DNA of 64,000 nt, taken from the NCBI GenBank assembly GCA_000231825.2, contig JH720350.1, positions 514,228-578,227 on the forward strand. Direction: 5' to 3'. Source of the DNA: Tetrahymena elliotti 4EA (taxonomy: Eukaryota; Ciliophora; Oligohymenophorea; Hymenostomatida; Tetrahymenidae). This document shows positions 38,999 to 57,804 of this stretch, in pieces. The position numbers and the translations under genes were made by a program. Below the pieces are notes generated by a model. It was not told where the DNA came from. It did no database searches and was given only the letters and a program-made list of their open reading frames with translations. Positions within the stretch are counted from its first letter, which is position 1, and the number at the start of each line of letters is the position of its first letter.

Positions 38999-40425
38999 TT
39001 TTTAAAAAGTTGATGTTTGATTGAATTATTTTAGTCTATTTATTATTTGAGAAATTAACTGAAATGTATCCAATTTATATCAGAAATCATAAAGCTAATT
39101 ATTGATTGGTTATTTGATAGTAAATAAGAATGTATTGGAAATTTAAATTATTTATTTCTAAAATCTAAAGCTTTTTATTGCATTCAAATAATTAATAATA
39201 GTTCTTCTAGATATTTCTACTTTATTCTAATATTTTGTTTATTTAGGTAATTTCAAAAACCTAAATAACAAATATTTAAATAATCATTCATAATTGTAAA
39301 TTGAAATTTTAAACTATTTATCATTTTTTTTAGTTTCTTGTTTTTTATCAAATGCAATTCTTCTGATACAATAATTCAATTTTTTAAAAAAGATATTATT
39401 TCTATTGAACAATTAATTATTTTATAATATTTTATTATTACATTAAAAAATTAGGGAAAATAATAATAATCAAAAACAAATTAAAAAATTATGATTTGTA
39501 CATTAAAAAACAAAAAAAATAAAAAAGTTACTTTTGCTTTACAAAATTTTATTGACGAAATGTGTGAGTGGATTACGAAAAAAATGTAAATTAAATTAAT
39601 CAAAAATAAAAAAATATTTTCCAATTTTATTTTGATAATTAATTTTTAATTCATCTCTTCATTGCAAGTAAATTTCTTGCACAAATTAAAAATTCTTCCT
39701 CACAATACAAGTGTTTTTAAAATTATTTACTGTATTTTTAGCATTTTTTTAATTTAAATTTTTTATTCTAAAATATTTTGTTGGATTTAAATAAAATTTA
39801 TAATTTCTTAACAAAAATACTATTCAATTAGATTTAATAGAAATATCTTAAAAAGAACACTCCTACAATATAAATTTTTTAAATAACAAAAAAATATCAT
39901 TTTGTCTTGTCTCCATTTAATACTTTATTTCTTTTTCAAAATATTTTAGTTTTAGAACATTTTTTTTAAATATTAAATTGTATTTTACTGATTTAAAATT
40001 AAAATAAAAGATTATCTTAGATTCTACTTTTCCTTTTTTTCCAAACAAATTACATGAATACTATTATTAGAGCAAATTTTAATAAAAAATAAATTATTTT
40101 TTATTTGCAAACTATTTTTTTTTATTCCAAAATTATTATTTATTGAAGTAGTAGTTAAAAGATAATTTTAGAGTCTATATACCTTTTCACCAATTAATCA
40201 TAGATGGAATATTATAAAACCAATGTTTAATGAAAAAATGTACTCTTATTTCAGTATATTAATTTTTGGTTACAAGTATGTTTTATAAAACATTTTTAAT
40301 AATTTTAAATTATTTTTTTTAGTTCTTTAAATTAAAGAAAAAAAGATAATTTTAGATTCTATCTTTATCCTTTTTTTTCAAAAAGATAATATTTTTAGAA
40401 CTGTATAAAAGAAATTATTATTAAA
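38999..40425. other. AT-rich intergenic region
   Basis: About 1.4 kb dominated by A and T runs, with the promoter of the patatin-like gene at its left edge. Nothing else is visible. Confidence 0.5.
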
Positions 40426-40680
40426 ATGAATCATTTATTTTTAAATATGTTTGAACTTAATTAAATTACAATTGAAACACACTATTATTTTATATAGAAA
40501 AAAAGATTTCTGTTATTGGATGATAACGGAGGTCTCCTAAATTAGAATTCTTTGAAAGCTATACATTCTAAAAAACATAGAAAATACATCTCAAAGTCAT
40601 TTAATTAAAGGTTTGCAGTTACTCAAAAAAAGCAAATTAGTTCTATACTTAAACATAAACTTTATTAGACTTCAACTTGA
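40426..40680 (+). CDS. Possible small ORF, 84 aa
   Basis: An open frame runs from ATG 40426 (context AAAATG, with an in-frame ATG at 40447) to TGA 40678-40680, using TAA and TAG as glutamine. Its second half is basic and polar (Lys, Ser, His, Gln) and less A/T-biased than its surroundings, which is why it stands out. There is no recognised domain, signal peptide or membrane helix. It could be a real small gene or one exon of a longer one. Confidence 0.35.
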
Positions 40681-41082
40681 TTAATAACTTTAAGTCCAAA
40701 TTGGATGTAAAATGACATTATTTATTGTTCAAATAAAGTTGATTTAGGTTTATTTTTTAGTATTGTGTAATCTATCTTAATTTCTTCTTTAAAATATGTA
40801 ACTAGATATATTTTTTGGAAAATAAAAATAAAATTATATTCTTATCTGACATGAAACTTAAATTTTTTAAATTTAGTAAAAGAATTGAGCATAAAGTATT
40901 TAAAAAGTTTGATAAAATCTAATAGGTTATATGTAATGACTTTTCGATACTCTTTATTATCATCTAATTTTTGAATTAGTTATAAACACTTTTTTTTAAT
41001 TTAAATAGATAGATAGATAAATTAATAAAGATTTTCACTTTGAAAAGATAGGTAGAGAATATAGATTAACTAAAATTAAAAG
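40681..41082. other. Upstream region of the ABC transporter
   Basis: AT-rich spacer of about 400 bp containing an (ATAG)n run at 41005-41019. It presumably holds the ABC transporter promoter. Confidence 0.5.
41005..41019. repeat. (ATAG)n microsatellite
   Basis: Almost four ATAG units lie about 65 bp upstream of the ABC transporter ATG, similar in position to the ATCT run before the Rag gene. Confidence 0.7.
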
Positions 41083-46997
<5,915 letters not shown>

Positions 46998-49094
46998 TTC
47001 TAGCAATTAAAATAACTTTTTATTTATCAGCGTATTATCCAAAATTAATTTAAATAATATATGAACTGTCATTAATAAGTTTTATAACTTTATATTGCGC
47101 CTAATCAATTCTAAGATTAACATTTTTAGTTTATTTATTCAATTTTTTATTATAAAAACTAATTCCTAATTATAAAAAGAAGAGTTTTTTAAATCCTCAT
47201 CATTTTTATTATTTATGATATTATTATTTAATCAATTTACTTTATTTCAGTAAGTATTTTTATCTACCTAAGATAAATCTTTTAAGGATTTATAAATTTA
47301 ATGTTTAAATTCTCAATTATGATAAGAATTAAAAATAATTCTTATTTATGACAAAAAAAAAATTTTTTTTTTAATTAAGAAAATTCACATAAAAAAATTC
47401 ATTTTAAAACATTTCCTAAATTAGATTTATTTTCTTAAGTTTCTTCATAGAGATATTAATTATTTCACCTTTTCAAAATTATTGCACTCAATATTTTATT
47501 TTTATAAAACTCTTAAATCATTGAAACATTGTTTTTTGATTGCCTAGTTAAAAATTTAAGTAAAAATCTTGTCAGCTCAAAAAAAAATATGAGCAAATTA
47601 ATGTATGGTTTTGATCACTTTTGAAAATTAAAGTAAATAAACATCAAATATGTTGTTAAAAATAAGCAAATCATTTCAATCTAAAAGTTAAACTATGATT
47701 GAAGATATGTATTAAAAAATAAATTAATTTTATTATTTTTCTTAATATTACATCAAAACAATTTAAAGCATCACATTTAAAGAATAGTTGATAATCAATT
47801 TTTAAATTTACAATTTATTTAGAAAAATTCAATTAAAGTAATAGTTCATAGGATTTTTATTATTTTTTTGGTGAATACAATCTAAATTTAAAATTTCGCC
47901 TTTATCAAAATTTTTACAGTTTTTGTTGATAAAACTGAATTAAAAAAATTTCAGTAGATGAAGTTCTGAAATAAAATTAAAAGCAGAAAAACCTGAAGAG
48001 TTTATCTTAAATTAGAGAAATATTTTTTTTACATATAAAAGTCTTTAAAATATTTGATATAATTAGTGTTTCTAAAATTCATCAAATTTTTTACTTAATT
48101 TGATTATTAAATTTGCATATTTATCTAAAAGTTAAGTAACTAATATGTGTAGGGGAGCTTAAGTTTTTTATTAAGATTAAAATTGATAGAACTAAATATA
48201 AATACAATTACAAATAATCCATTAACCTCATAATTCTATGAATTTACCTTTTTTATTGAAATAATTAAGATAATTCATTAATAAGCAATTTTATAAAGTG
48301 ATCTAATCTTAAATACTTAAAATACTAAAGATTTGTTATCAGACTTGTTTTATTCAAAAAATTCATCAAAAATAAAAATATAAAGCAGAAAAACGACTTC
48401 AAATTATTTCTTTTCAATGAATATGAATTCTTTATTTAATTTTTATACAATTTTTAAATCAATCAATGAGAAGAAGTCCAAAGTATTAATAATTATTATA
48501 ATAATTTATCAAGGGTTTTATTACAAATAAAATAAAATTTATGTTTACATTTAAAATTCACAGCAGATATTAATAAAACGGGTATTTAATTATTCTTAAT
48601 ACATTTATCAAGAAATTAAAAAGATAACCTAATCTTCCATTTAAGAACAACTAAAGTATCGCTTCATAAAAATTAGAACAATATTTAAATTTCTAAGAAT
48701 TATAAAATTAAATTATGAGTAAAATAGGTACAGTGCTTATGGTGATGTGATTATTAATATTTCACTAAAAATTATTAAATTGCGTAATTTTTATCTGAAA
48801 AGTTAACCAACATGCGAATATAATACGACACATATTCTTTTGAAAATAAATTGCATTCAAAATATAAAAAAAATATGATTATTTGAAATAGATAATAATA
48901 GTTGGCTAGTGCTTTCTTATCTTTCTTTATAAAAAAGTAAAATTCCTAATTAATTCAGTTTCTCTCTTTATAAGCTAATTTCTTTGATACTATTAAGCTA
49001 TAAATAGTTTAAAAAAAAAAATTAGCTAATCAAGTTTTCTTAAAAAGATAAATCATCAAAGCAAACAAAAAAAAATAGGGTAAATACATCTTAA
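46998..49094. other. AT-rich intergenic region
   Basis: About 2.1 kb without a supported gene, repeat or RNA. It contains the 3' end of the ABC transporter and the promoter of the aminotransferase. Confidence 0.5.
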
Positions 49095-50720
49095 ATGATT
49101 AAAGCATCCAAGTTCTCTCTCCAAGCTGGTCTTTTTGAAGACTTAGGTGGCAAATTTTCAGCTCCTGCTCAATAAAATGCCAAGGAGTAACTCAATTTCT
49201 TAAAGGGGGACCCCACATATTATGGTAATCTTGATGTTAAAATGCCTTAAGCTGGTTATGACATTGTAAAGAAGTCTATTTTGAATCCTAAGAACCATTC
49301 TTATGCTGCTTCAAATGGTTCTTTAGCTGCTCGTACTGCTATTGCTAAACATTTTGGAGGTTCTAACATGCCAATCACTGCTAACGAAGTTATTTTAACT
49401 CATGGCGCTAACATGGGTCTCTTTATTTCATTGATTTCTATAACTAATCCAGGTGATAATATACTTGTACCAGAACCAGGTTATCCCTTCTTCCACAAAA
49501 ATGGACCTGTAATTAATTATTCACTTTATACTTAAAATAAAATTGAAATTCTTAAATCATAATCCCATAAATTAATATACAATCCTTTTAACACTTTTAA
49601 TGTTGATAAAAAACACATTCCTTTATAAATAATACAAATTTGGCTATATTTTTCAGCTCCTTTCAAATTTAGGTCATCAAAAATTTTTTTAAGTTAAATT
49701 TCTTGGATTAAGATAAATATTAAACTAGAAAAGGAACGATTGTGCAAAAAAAAAATAGCAAAAAATGAAAATAAATTTTGAAAGAAATAAAAAAGTGAAA
49801 AATTCCGTCACAAATATACAAAAAAAATCTTTTTAGATCAAATGTTTAGCTTAAGTTTAGACTTAATAAATATTAATAAATCTTTTATTAAATTTTTATC
49901 TTGATAATAATAGAGTGTTGGTGTCGAAGCTAGAGCATACAAATTGAATCCTGAAAAGGGATATTAAATTGATTTGGAACACTTGGCTACTTTAGTTGAT
50001 GAAAAAACTCGTTTCTTATGGGTAGTCAATCCTTCTAACCCATTCGGTTCCATCTTTACTAAAAATCATATTGAGGAAATTTTTGAATTCTGCCGCAAAT
50101 ACAAGTTATTTATTATTAGTGATGAAGTATATTGGAATGAATCCTTCAGTGACTTTGAATTCACTTCATTAGGTCATGCTACTACCGATGTTCCAGTTAT
50201 CGTTATTGGAGGTATGGAAAAGACTTTCCTTGTTCCTGGTTGGGGTATTTCTTGGATGATTTTCTTTGATTAAAATCAAAGATTAAAAGAGATTAAAGGA
50301 GCCTGCTTGACCACTTGTTAATTATGTCTCCATCCTTGTTCTTTCTTGATGTCTGCACTCCCTGAGTTACTAGATACATTAACTGCTGACTTCACCAAGA
50401 ATTTCATGAAGACCTTTGAAGAAAATTACAATTATCTTTTTGAAGAATTTTCTAATATTAAAGGACTCAAGCCAATCCCTGCTCAAGGAACTTTTTATAT
50501 TTCAGTCTTAATTGATCTCTAGTAATTCAAGAACTTTAAGACTGATGTTGATTTCCTTCAAGCTCTTAATGAAGAAGAAAATATATAAATATTACCATTA
50601 ACTGTTTTCAAAGGAGACACATAAGGATTTAGAATGATGTCTTGTGCTACCAAAAAAATATATGAAAGCTTCATCCCTCGTTTGGTCGAATTCTGTGAAC
50701 GTCACATTAAATCATAATGA
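49095..50720 (+). CDS. Tyrosine-aminotransferase-like PLP enzyme, 406 aa
   Basis: Exons 49095-49508 and 49914-50720 flank a 405-bp intron. Fold-type I class I aminotransferase motifs occur in order: GDPTYYGNLD near the N-terminus, NPSNPFGS (from residue 177), DEVY (Asp208, Tyr211), the PLP lysine in GGMEKTFLVPGW (Lys241) and GFRMM (Arg378, the substrate carboxylate arginine). The LVPGW context matches tyrosine aminotransferases, which start tyrosine breakdown with 2-oxoglutarate. Oddly, the arginine that follows in the family (GWRLGW), which holds the PLP phosphate, is Gly249 here (GWGISW), and the residue after the lysine is Thr. Activity may therefore be changed or lost. It is otherwise full length with intact splice phase, so it is not an obvious pseudogene. 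Confidence 0.9.
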
Positions 50721-51684
50721 TTTAGTCAAAATAAACTTTAGTTAGTTTAGACTAAAAATAATAATTTTAAATGAATAAAACTTCCTTTACAAGTAAGAGT
50801 TCAAAAAAGATGCAGTGTTGATTAAATAATATAATTAACTAATTAACTAAGAAGTTTTTAACATTCAAATTAAATTAATCAAATACTGACTATCTCTACA
50901 ATTCTATTAATAATAATTGATAAACCATCATTAATATTTATAAAAATTTATTCAACAAAAAAAATTAAATATAATAACAAAAATCTTAAATTATGTATTC
51001 TCTATATTTTCATTGATTCACAATAATTAATATTTTAACTATTTCTCAGCATCATTATCTTTATTTCTAAATACTATCTAAATCATTCAAAATTAGCTTT
51101 ACTTGGATAACAAAAACAATAAAATTTCAATTTTTTAGTTTTATTAAAAACATAATTAATACATAAATAATAAATGTTAATTACTATGATGGTAATAAAC
51201 TTAATTCACTTCTTCACTACTGTAATACCTATAATACAAGCCAATTTTTGGGTTAAATAAAGTCAATGTATGTCAAAAATTGTTTGAATAAGGCTTAAAT
51301 TATTTCTATGAAATGGTTTAGCTTATATCACAGGGTTTGCAGTAGTGCTTAGAATTTCATAAAATTATTATCATAAGATTATAGATAGATAAAATAAATT
51401 TATTTCATACTTTATAAGCTATATAAAAAAAAAACAGAATAGATAAATTTTATTTTGATAATTAAAATTAATTTATTGAATAAAAAGAGTAAAATAATTT
51501 AAACTCTATGACAAGTTAGTTTATCATATAAAATTTTTAGAAAAAAATTTATCTCATAGTATTTTGCGATTAATGTAATAGAGCTCATGATTTAATATAA
51601 AAATACATAATAATTTAGTTAATTTGAATATTTTATCTATTTAATATATCATTAATTATTTTATTTTATATCTATTCAACACAA
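50721..51684. other. Convergent intergenic region
   Basis: About 960 bp of A/T-rich DNA between two 3' ends. A 33-codon frame with a hydrophobic start lies near 51190-51290 but is too short to support. Confidence 0.5.
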
Positions 51685-52568
51685 TCATTACTACTTGCTT
51701 TCCTCTTTTCCATCATTCATGCTAGACATGTTATTATCTTTAGCCATAGAATTATTATTAACTAGTTTTTATATATTTGGTTAGCCAGATGTGTTTTTAG
51801 ATCCACTATTAGGGTTTTCCATTTTAATAATATCAAAGAATTCAGTAACTTTGTTTGATTTTTTGGCTTATCTATTTATTAATGAAAAAATATTGAAAAA
51901 GAATTTAAATATTTTATATTTGTAAGTGAAAATTATTACTCTAGCAACTTAACAACTGTGATTCTAACATCAGTACTAAATTATTTCTCTGCAAACTCTG
52001 AAATATCTTGTGCTGATATTTCTTGAGAAATACTAAATATTTTATAAGTAGCACTTATACAGCAATATATCATAAATTCTATGTCTACTAAAGCTAAGCT
52101 GTCTAGCTCATTGAAATCAAAAAGATCAAACAAAACTAACAATAATGGTTTAATAAGATCTTTTAAAAAAGAAAAAATTATTTACATCTTATTTTATCTT
52201 CAAACTTTGTATCAGAAAATAGTGTAATTCCACTAAATAACTCTAATGAGTCTATCAAACCATTATTATCTGTATCCCAAATAACGAAAGCACTTTCACT
52301 GGCACCAAAAATATGTTCAAACTCACTTAAATCCATACTGAAATTATCACATATACTCTTAAATGACGCATGAAAATCTCTAACTCTACTCAAAGGAACT
52401 ATAATTAGATATTAAATTCTTATCAATTTTCATTAATAATATTTTAAATATGATTTCAAAAGGTTTTTCTGAAATTTCAAATATTAGAAATTGATGCATA
52501 CCATTAAGTAGAGAACTTGTGTTTTTTCTATAAGCATTATCCTTAATGACGTTTACTTAATTACCCAT
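51685..52568 (-). CDS. EF-hand protein with N-myristoylation signal, 220 aa
   Basis: Four exons join in phase: 52568-52502, 52398-52186, 52135-51940 and 51871-51685. The protein starts MGN, so Gly2 is a likely myristoylation site, as in recoverin/calcineurin-B-type sensors. A canonical EF-hand loop (DTDNNGLIDSLE) lies near residues 60-71. It is followed by KIRFLFDLFDFNE, a pattern typical of paired EF-hand proteins, whose second loop lacks most calcium ligands. The C-terminal 60 residues are Asn/Ser/Lys-rich and disordered. Probable role: membrane-attached calcium sensor; the partner is unknown. Intron 2 is 50 bp; an alternative 26-nt reading of it also keeps frame but would replace the conserved KIRFLFDLF junction. 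Confidence 0.82.
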
Positions 52569-53128
52569 AAAGAATTGTTATCAAAGTAGACTTTTTGTTT
52601 ATTTAAAAAGATAAATAGTTAATTCCTTCAAACCTTCAAATGAATTGATTTACTTAAATTTAAATATTTTTTTAATTATCTAAAAAAGGTATTTGATTAA
52701 TTATTAAATAAATAAACAGACATTAAGAAATATAAAAAATAATCTTTGATGTTCAAAGAGTTTTCTCTTCAATGAAATATTTTAAATTTTACTTAATATA
52801 AAATTTTAAGTTTATACTTTATTATTTGTTTAATAAATCAAAATTGAAGATAAGAAGAAAATGAATGATATTAACGATAAATTTATTAAAAAATAAGCTT
52901 TACACTGATTAGAAATATTTAAATTTCTTGATGAAATGTAAGAAAGAAACAAGTATTTACCTACTATTAATTTGAAAATAATCAGATATAAAAAACTAAT
53001 CATCAAAAAATTATTGGATTATTTATTATAATCAGAATCTGACATAAGATATTAGATTTTTAATTCATTTGATGGTATTTTTTTAAGCAGGAGAAAATGC
53101 GACTCAGAGAGAAAGCACTGAAGGCGCG
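52569..53128. other. Divergent intergenic region, possible upstream exon
   Basis: AT-rich spacer of about 560 bp between the EF-hand gene and the cytochrome-c-like gene. The frame of the latter remains open upstream to about 53090, next to an AG that could be a splice acceptor, so an unrecognised first exon may lie here. Confidence 0.4.
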
Positions 53129-53587
53129 ATGGAAAATAGTGTTTAGGAAAACAAGAGTTTATAAAATCAGAATAAAAGAAGACAAAAATTAATAGGATAC
53201 ACAAAATGGTAGAGAAGATTTAGAGAAAAAGATTAGTTTAAAGAAGAATATGATATTCCTGATGGGGATATTTTAAATGGAAGAGAATTATATGTAAAAA
53301 GCTGCTGTGCTACTTGTCATTCAGTAGATGATGAATATAATAATGCCCTTCCATTAGAAGTAATTTATAGATTTAAAGGAATGCTATACAGGTCTAAAAA
53401 CGCATAGTGCAGTTACCATTGGAACAGAAATAGGTTATATTCTATTCTTTGGGATCCTAACTAATATTTTTCTATAGATTTTGATCTTGATCCTATTGAA
53501 GACTCTTAAGAAAGAGCTGATATAGCAGAGTATTTAGTACACTTAAAATATAGTACTCAAAGACCTTAATTTTGGCATGATAGATGA
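53129..53587 (+). CDS. Divergent cytochrome-c-like protein
   Basis: A single exon of 152 residues runs from ATG 53129 to TGA 53585-53587. DGDILNGRELYVKSC followed by CATCH (Cys60, Cys63, His64) is a c-type haem attachment motif in class I cytochrome c context. The C-terminal ERADIAEYLVHLK matches the family's final helix. The loop that normally supplies the methionine sixth ligand is SIDFDLDP, with no Met, so the iron would be bis-His, bound by another residue, or five-coordinate. A basic, Gln-rich 45-residue extension precedes the domain and could be a targeting sequence. The true start may lie in an upstream exon, because the frame is open for 13 codons before this ATG. It is probably mitochondrial (inference). 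Confidence 0.75.
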
Positions 53588-54108
53588 GATAGAACATATG
53601 GTCTTGAATGTAAAACTCAGTAGAATTTTGAAATAATATCAAATTTAAATTTTTAACAAATTGAAATAAAATTTGATTTGTTTTTATATTTTCTGCTTCT
53701 TTATAATACTGCTATAATGTGTAAAATATTTACAAAGCATTAATTTGAATGCTCATTTTTTTATCTTATCTCAAATGATTTTCAACTTGAGAATAAATAA
53801 AGATACTAATATATTAAATTTCTTTAATAATTTTTATTAAATTGATTGAACGATGATAACTTTTTAATATATTTTATGTATGTACAGTAAGAAAAAGCTT
53901 ATCTTTATTCGTTTTCTTTAGACTTTTTAAATCTATTAGAATTATATTATTGAGAAACATATTATTTTAGAAAGAATATTTAATACATAATACAAAAATA
54001 AATTTAATTTCTAATTTTTTTTCTTAAAAATGTAAAATGAGATAGATAATTGACTAGTAAGAATCAATTGTCTTGTTTATTTTGAGTTATTAATAAAACA
54101 TCTTCAAC
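53588..54108. other. Convergent intergenic spacer
   Basis: AT-rich DNA of about 520 bp between the 3' ends of the cytochrome-c-like gene and the TFIIIC subunit gene. No feature is seen. Confidence 0.5.
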
Positions 54109-57100
54109 TCAATTTAGTGTGTTGTATTATTTAACTAATGATTGAGCTATTTAGTAATTTCCTAAGTTTTTATGAAGCAAAATCAAATTATAAATAGCCT
54201 TTTAAAGTATTTTTTCATCTGTTTCTTTTGATTTGGGGTTTAGAGCATAGCTTCCTTTCAAATTTTTACTTGAAAAAAGTTAAATGCAATTTTCAAAATT
54301 TTCAATAGCTTTTTCATTCATACTTAGATGGATGAAGAATCTACCTAAATTATAATATATTTCCATTTATCTAGTCAATCCTCTAGTTTATTAGTATGCT
54401 TACATGTAGTGAACAGCCTTAGCAGCCATTTATTCTTTTTCATAAGTTGTTCTAGCTGTTGTTAATTAAGCATAGCATACACTTAAAGATAAATTGCATA
54501 ATGAATTTGCTTTATCATTCTTAAGTATTATGTGAAGAACATCTGTTGCTAAATCAAAGTTTCCAGTTTCTAAAAAACCACATGCAACTATAGGCAAAAA
54601 TTTAGGCTAATCATCTGATTTTCTAGCCATTCTTGATAAGAATGTTTTGTAAATATTGACATTAGAAATATGTCTCATAATAATACACAAAATAACTTAA
54701 AGATAGAGTCTATCTGAATTTCTATTAATAAGCAACTTAATGTATGTAAATGCTTTATCATAATTCTATTTATTATTTATATATTTAAAAATTTCAATAA
54801 CTTAAAATATGTTTTAATAAAAAAAGAAACCTATAATTTGAGAGTAGCAAGAAGACCATACTTTGCAACTGTTTCTTAATAGCCAATTAATTTAAAATCT
54901 TTCCAGACATGCAATTTATGAGCAAGCGCACATATTTTGGAAATTTTTACATAACAATCGTACTTAACTAAGACTTTTAACATTTTAATTAAATATTGAA
55001 TATATTGTTCCTCACCTACTTTTAATGAAAGAACTTCAACATTTTGAAGATATTTTGCTGTCAATTCTTCTGATTTCTTGAATTTTTTTTTCATCAAAAT
55101 TTCTTGTTCTTCCATTTCCTTTTTCTTTTTGATGAGAAGTGTTTAGTTTGGATTATCAAATGTTTTCAGGTTGTTTGGAGTAGTTAATCTTCTCTAGAAA
55201 CCTTTTTTTTAACTTTCTATCAAGATACGATTTAGCACAGATTTTTTGAGATTCTATTTTAGAAAAAGAAATAAAATTTCACCAAAATCATCATTTAAAA
55301 TTTTACATTGTATTCTTTTTCAAGTTAGAGAGATTCCTTTAGTGTCTAAAATTATTTATCAAGCTTGTGCTTTGATATCTCCTTAGTTGTATCCAAAATT
55401 ATTTATCCTTTTTTATACTCCAGATACATGTTTCTTACAGAATAGTTTTCAGCTAATTCATTCTTTTTAGCTTAGGTTTATTCAAAGAAATCTTTTTGTT
55501 GATACTTATTGATCTAAAAGACTTCATCATCCTACTCATCATCCATTTAATTTTTAATTTTTCTTTGTGATTTATTATTTAATTTTTGCTTTTTTTTAGG
55601 CTTTATTTAGCTTGAATCCCTCAGTTCATCATACTATCCAGAGAGTTTGGAATCTTTTTTTTTTTTACTCTGAATTTCTTTTTTGTATTCTTCATAATTG
55701 TAATCACTATCATCATTATCTTCTTCTTGATCTTCATTGTCTTCATCACGATCTTAAGCACTAATTCCTTTTTTCTTCTTTAATTAAATTAATATTGATT
55801 TATTTACTTTTCAAAATAAAAATAAATTTTTATTCTATCAAAACAATGTGATACATGTTTTTAATCTTCATTATTATCCAAGTAAAATCTATCAAAGATG
55901 TTTCTTTTATCAACTCTGATTCTATCATGATAGCTTTAATTATCTTCTTCATCATCATCGTCATTTTGATAAATATATTCTTCCTCTTCTTGTTATGATG
56001 CTGAATAACTGAATCTATCAGTATATTCTTCTTTAATATCTAAATTTATCTCATCAGATTATTTTCTACCATCATAATCATTATCTTCTATTTCATCCCT
56101 CTTTTTTTTGATAAAATATATTATTGATTTTCTTGTTTTATTTCTAAATAAATTACAAGCAAGTTTTCTAGAATTTTTAATGATTCCTAATTACGTCCTA
56201 GTCTAAAATATACTGAAGATAACTCTGTTCTTAGATCAATTGAATCTGGGAATTTTTAAATTATTTCTTCAATTTCTTTGATTGATTCTTCACTTTCGTA
56301 AAGCTTCAACAATAAAATTCCATACTTTTCCCAAACTTATTGATAATTCATTTGCAAATATGGAAGTGAAATCAGTTTTTTATAAATTTTAAAGGCTTTT
56401 TCTTCTTCTTTTGAAGATTCATACATTTCTGCGAGTTCCTCCATAATCGAAACAAAATCATCATTTTCTTCCATTTCTCTTTTTAAAATTAAATCGAACC
56501 CTAATTCACACTGTTTTAAATTGAAATCTTAAATATTTATTTCCCTCTTGAAACTGTATTTACCTCCTCCTTATTTTGAAGTTTAGCATGTGAAACAGCA
56601 TAAAATATTAAAATTGCTAAGGGAAGTTCATCTAAAATAGTTTCTCTTACATTCTTATCTTCCATTTCACAATACTCCACTAAAAATTCACACAATTCTT
56701 TATATTGTTGTTTCTTGAAAAAAGATTTATTATAACATAAATTGGCTTGATCAATAAATATACCTTATTATATATTTCACATATCATATGGATAATATTG
56801 TAATTCTTATTAGTATCCTTTGGCTTTATCATTGTTTTGAGAAGCTTTATGCTTTCATCACTCTTATCAAGTTTTAGGTAGAGCTATTAGAATATATAAA
56901 ATCTATATTTTTAAGTTAATCAAATTCAAATAAAGCTTTAATTTCATTAAAAAACCATTTTAATCAATCAATTTTTTATTTACTTTTGCACAGTTTTTAA
57001 TAGCATCGAAATTCTTTTCATCCATTTTAATAACTCTTTCAAAACATTTAATAGCTTTTTTAAGTTCACCTGTTTGTTCATAGCACTTTGCTCTCTCACA

Positions 57101-57804
57101 CCAGAGAGATGTATTTAAAGTGTCACTTTTAAGTACTCTACCAAAACAATAACCAGCACTATCATAGCATTTTGCCTTTTTATACAATTAAGCAATACTT
57201 TCCCATTTTTTAGCATTAGCATTACTTTAGTAAGCTGCCAAGAATTAATATTCAGCAGCTTCTTTCATCATTCCTTACTCCTCAAAAATATTTCCTAACA
57301 AATCATAAGGATCAGTAAAGCTTGGGTATTATCTAATAATTTCTTTAGCTATTTCTATAGCCTAATAGTAAAATAAATGTTTTATTATCATAGAAATATT
57401 TTATTAAGATTATAAATTCTAATCATTTAAGTAGATAAATGAAATCATTAATATATTAATATGTCTCAATCATCTAACTCAAACAAAATTTAAAAATATG
57501 GTCAAGATAAGTACTTCATCAATTTAATTTTAAAAGACATATTTTGAATTGGCATCACTTATCAATTAAGATATTTATTAAGGGATCTTTTATTATCTTT
57601 GACCTTTAAATTAACTCTTTAAATCTTTGTGGCGCTTTTCTTCATCTGAGAAGTCACTGTTAACAAAAAAGTATTTAAAATGAATTGATGATTAATTTAG
57701 AACAATAAAAAATAAATATGGAAAATTTTTATTAACCTCATTAAATCGCTATCATGTTCTTCATCATCGTCATCTTAATATTCTCTTTTTGTGCTTTAAT
57801 TCAT
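54109..57804 (-). CDS. TFIIIC TPR subunit (GTF3C3/Tfc4-like)
   Basis: About ten exons are present; the first six, with boundaries read in phase, are 57804-57737, 57656-57515, 57361-56984, 56883-56764, 56713-56564 and one starting at 56510. The total is about 1,000 residues. The acidic N-terminus leads into DANSKYVFQNQIDEAIEIAKEII, the entry to the TPR array of TFIIIC131/102. Repeats such as WCERAKCYEQTGELKKAIKCF follow. A very acidic and then Lys-rich insertion (about 55,550-56,150) separates the two TPR halves, as in yeast Tfc4. The second half contains AAKAVHYMQAY and YYNLGRFFIHLSMNEKAIENFENC. TFIIIC recognises the A and B boxes of tRNA genes and recruits TFIIIB for RNA polymerase III. It is a nuclear protein. 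Divergent from the UVRAG-like gene. Confidence 0.85.

Noticed and set aside
52136..52185. A 26-nt intron in the EF-hand gene
   Set aside because: Extending to the next AG gives a 50-bp intron and restores the conserved KIRFLFDLFDFNE junction.
56714..56763. A 17- or 18-nt ultrashort intron or a frameshift in the TFIIIC subunit gene
   Set aside because: A normal 50-bp GT..AG intron (56714-56763) joins the flanking exons in phase.
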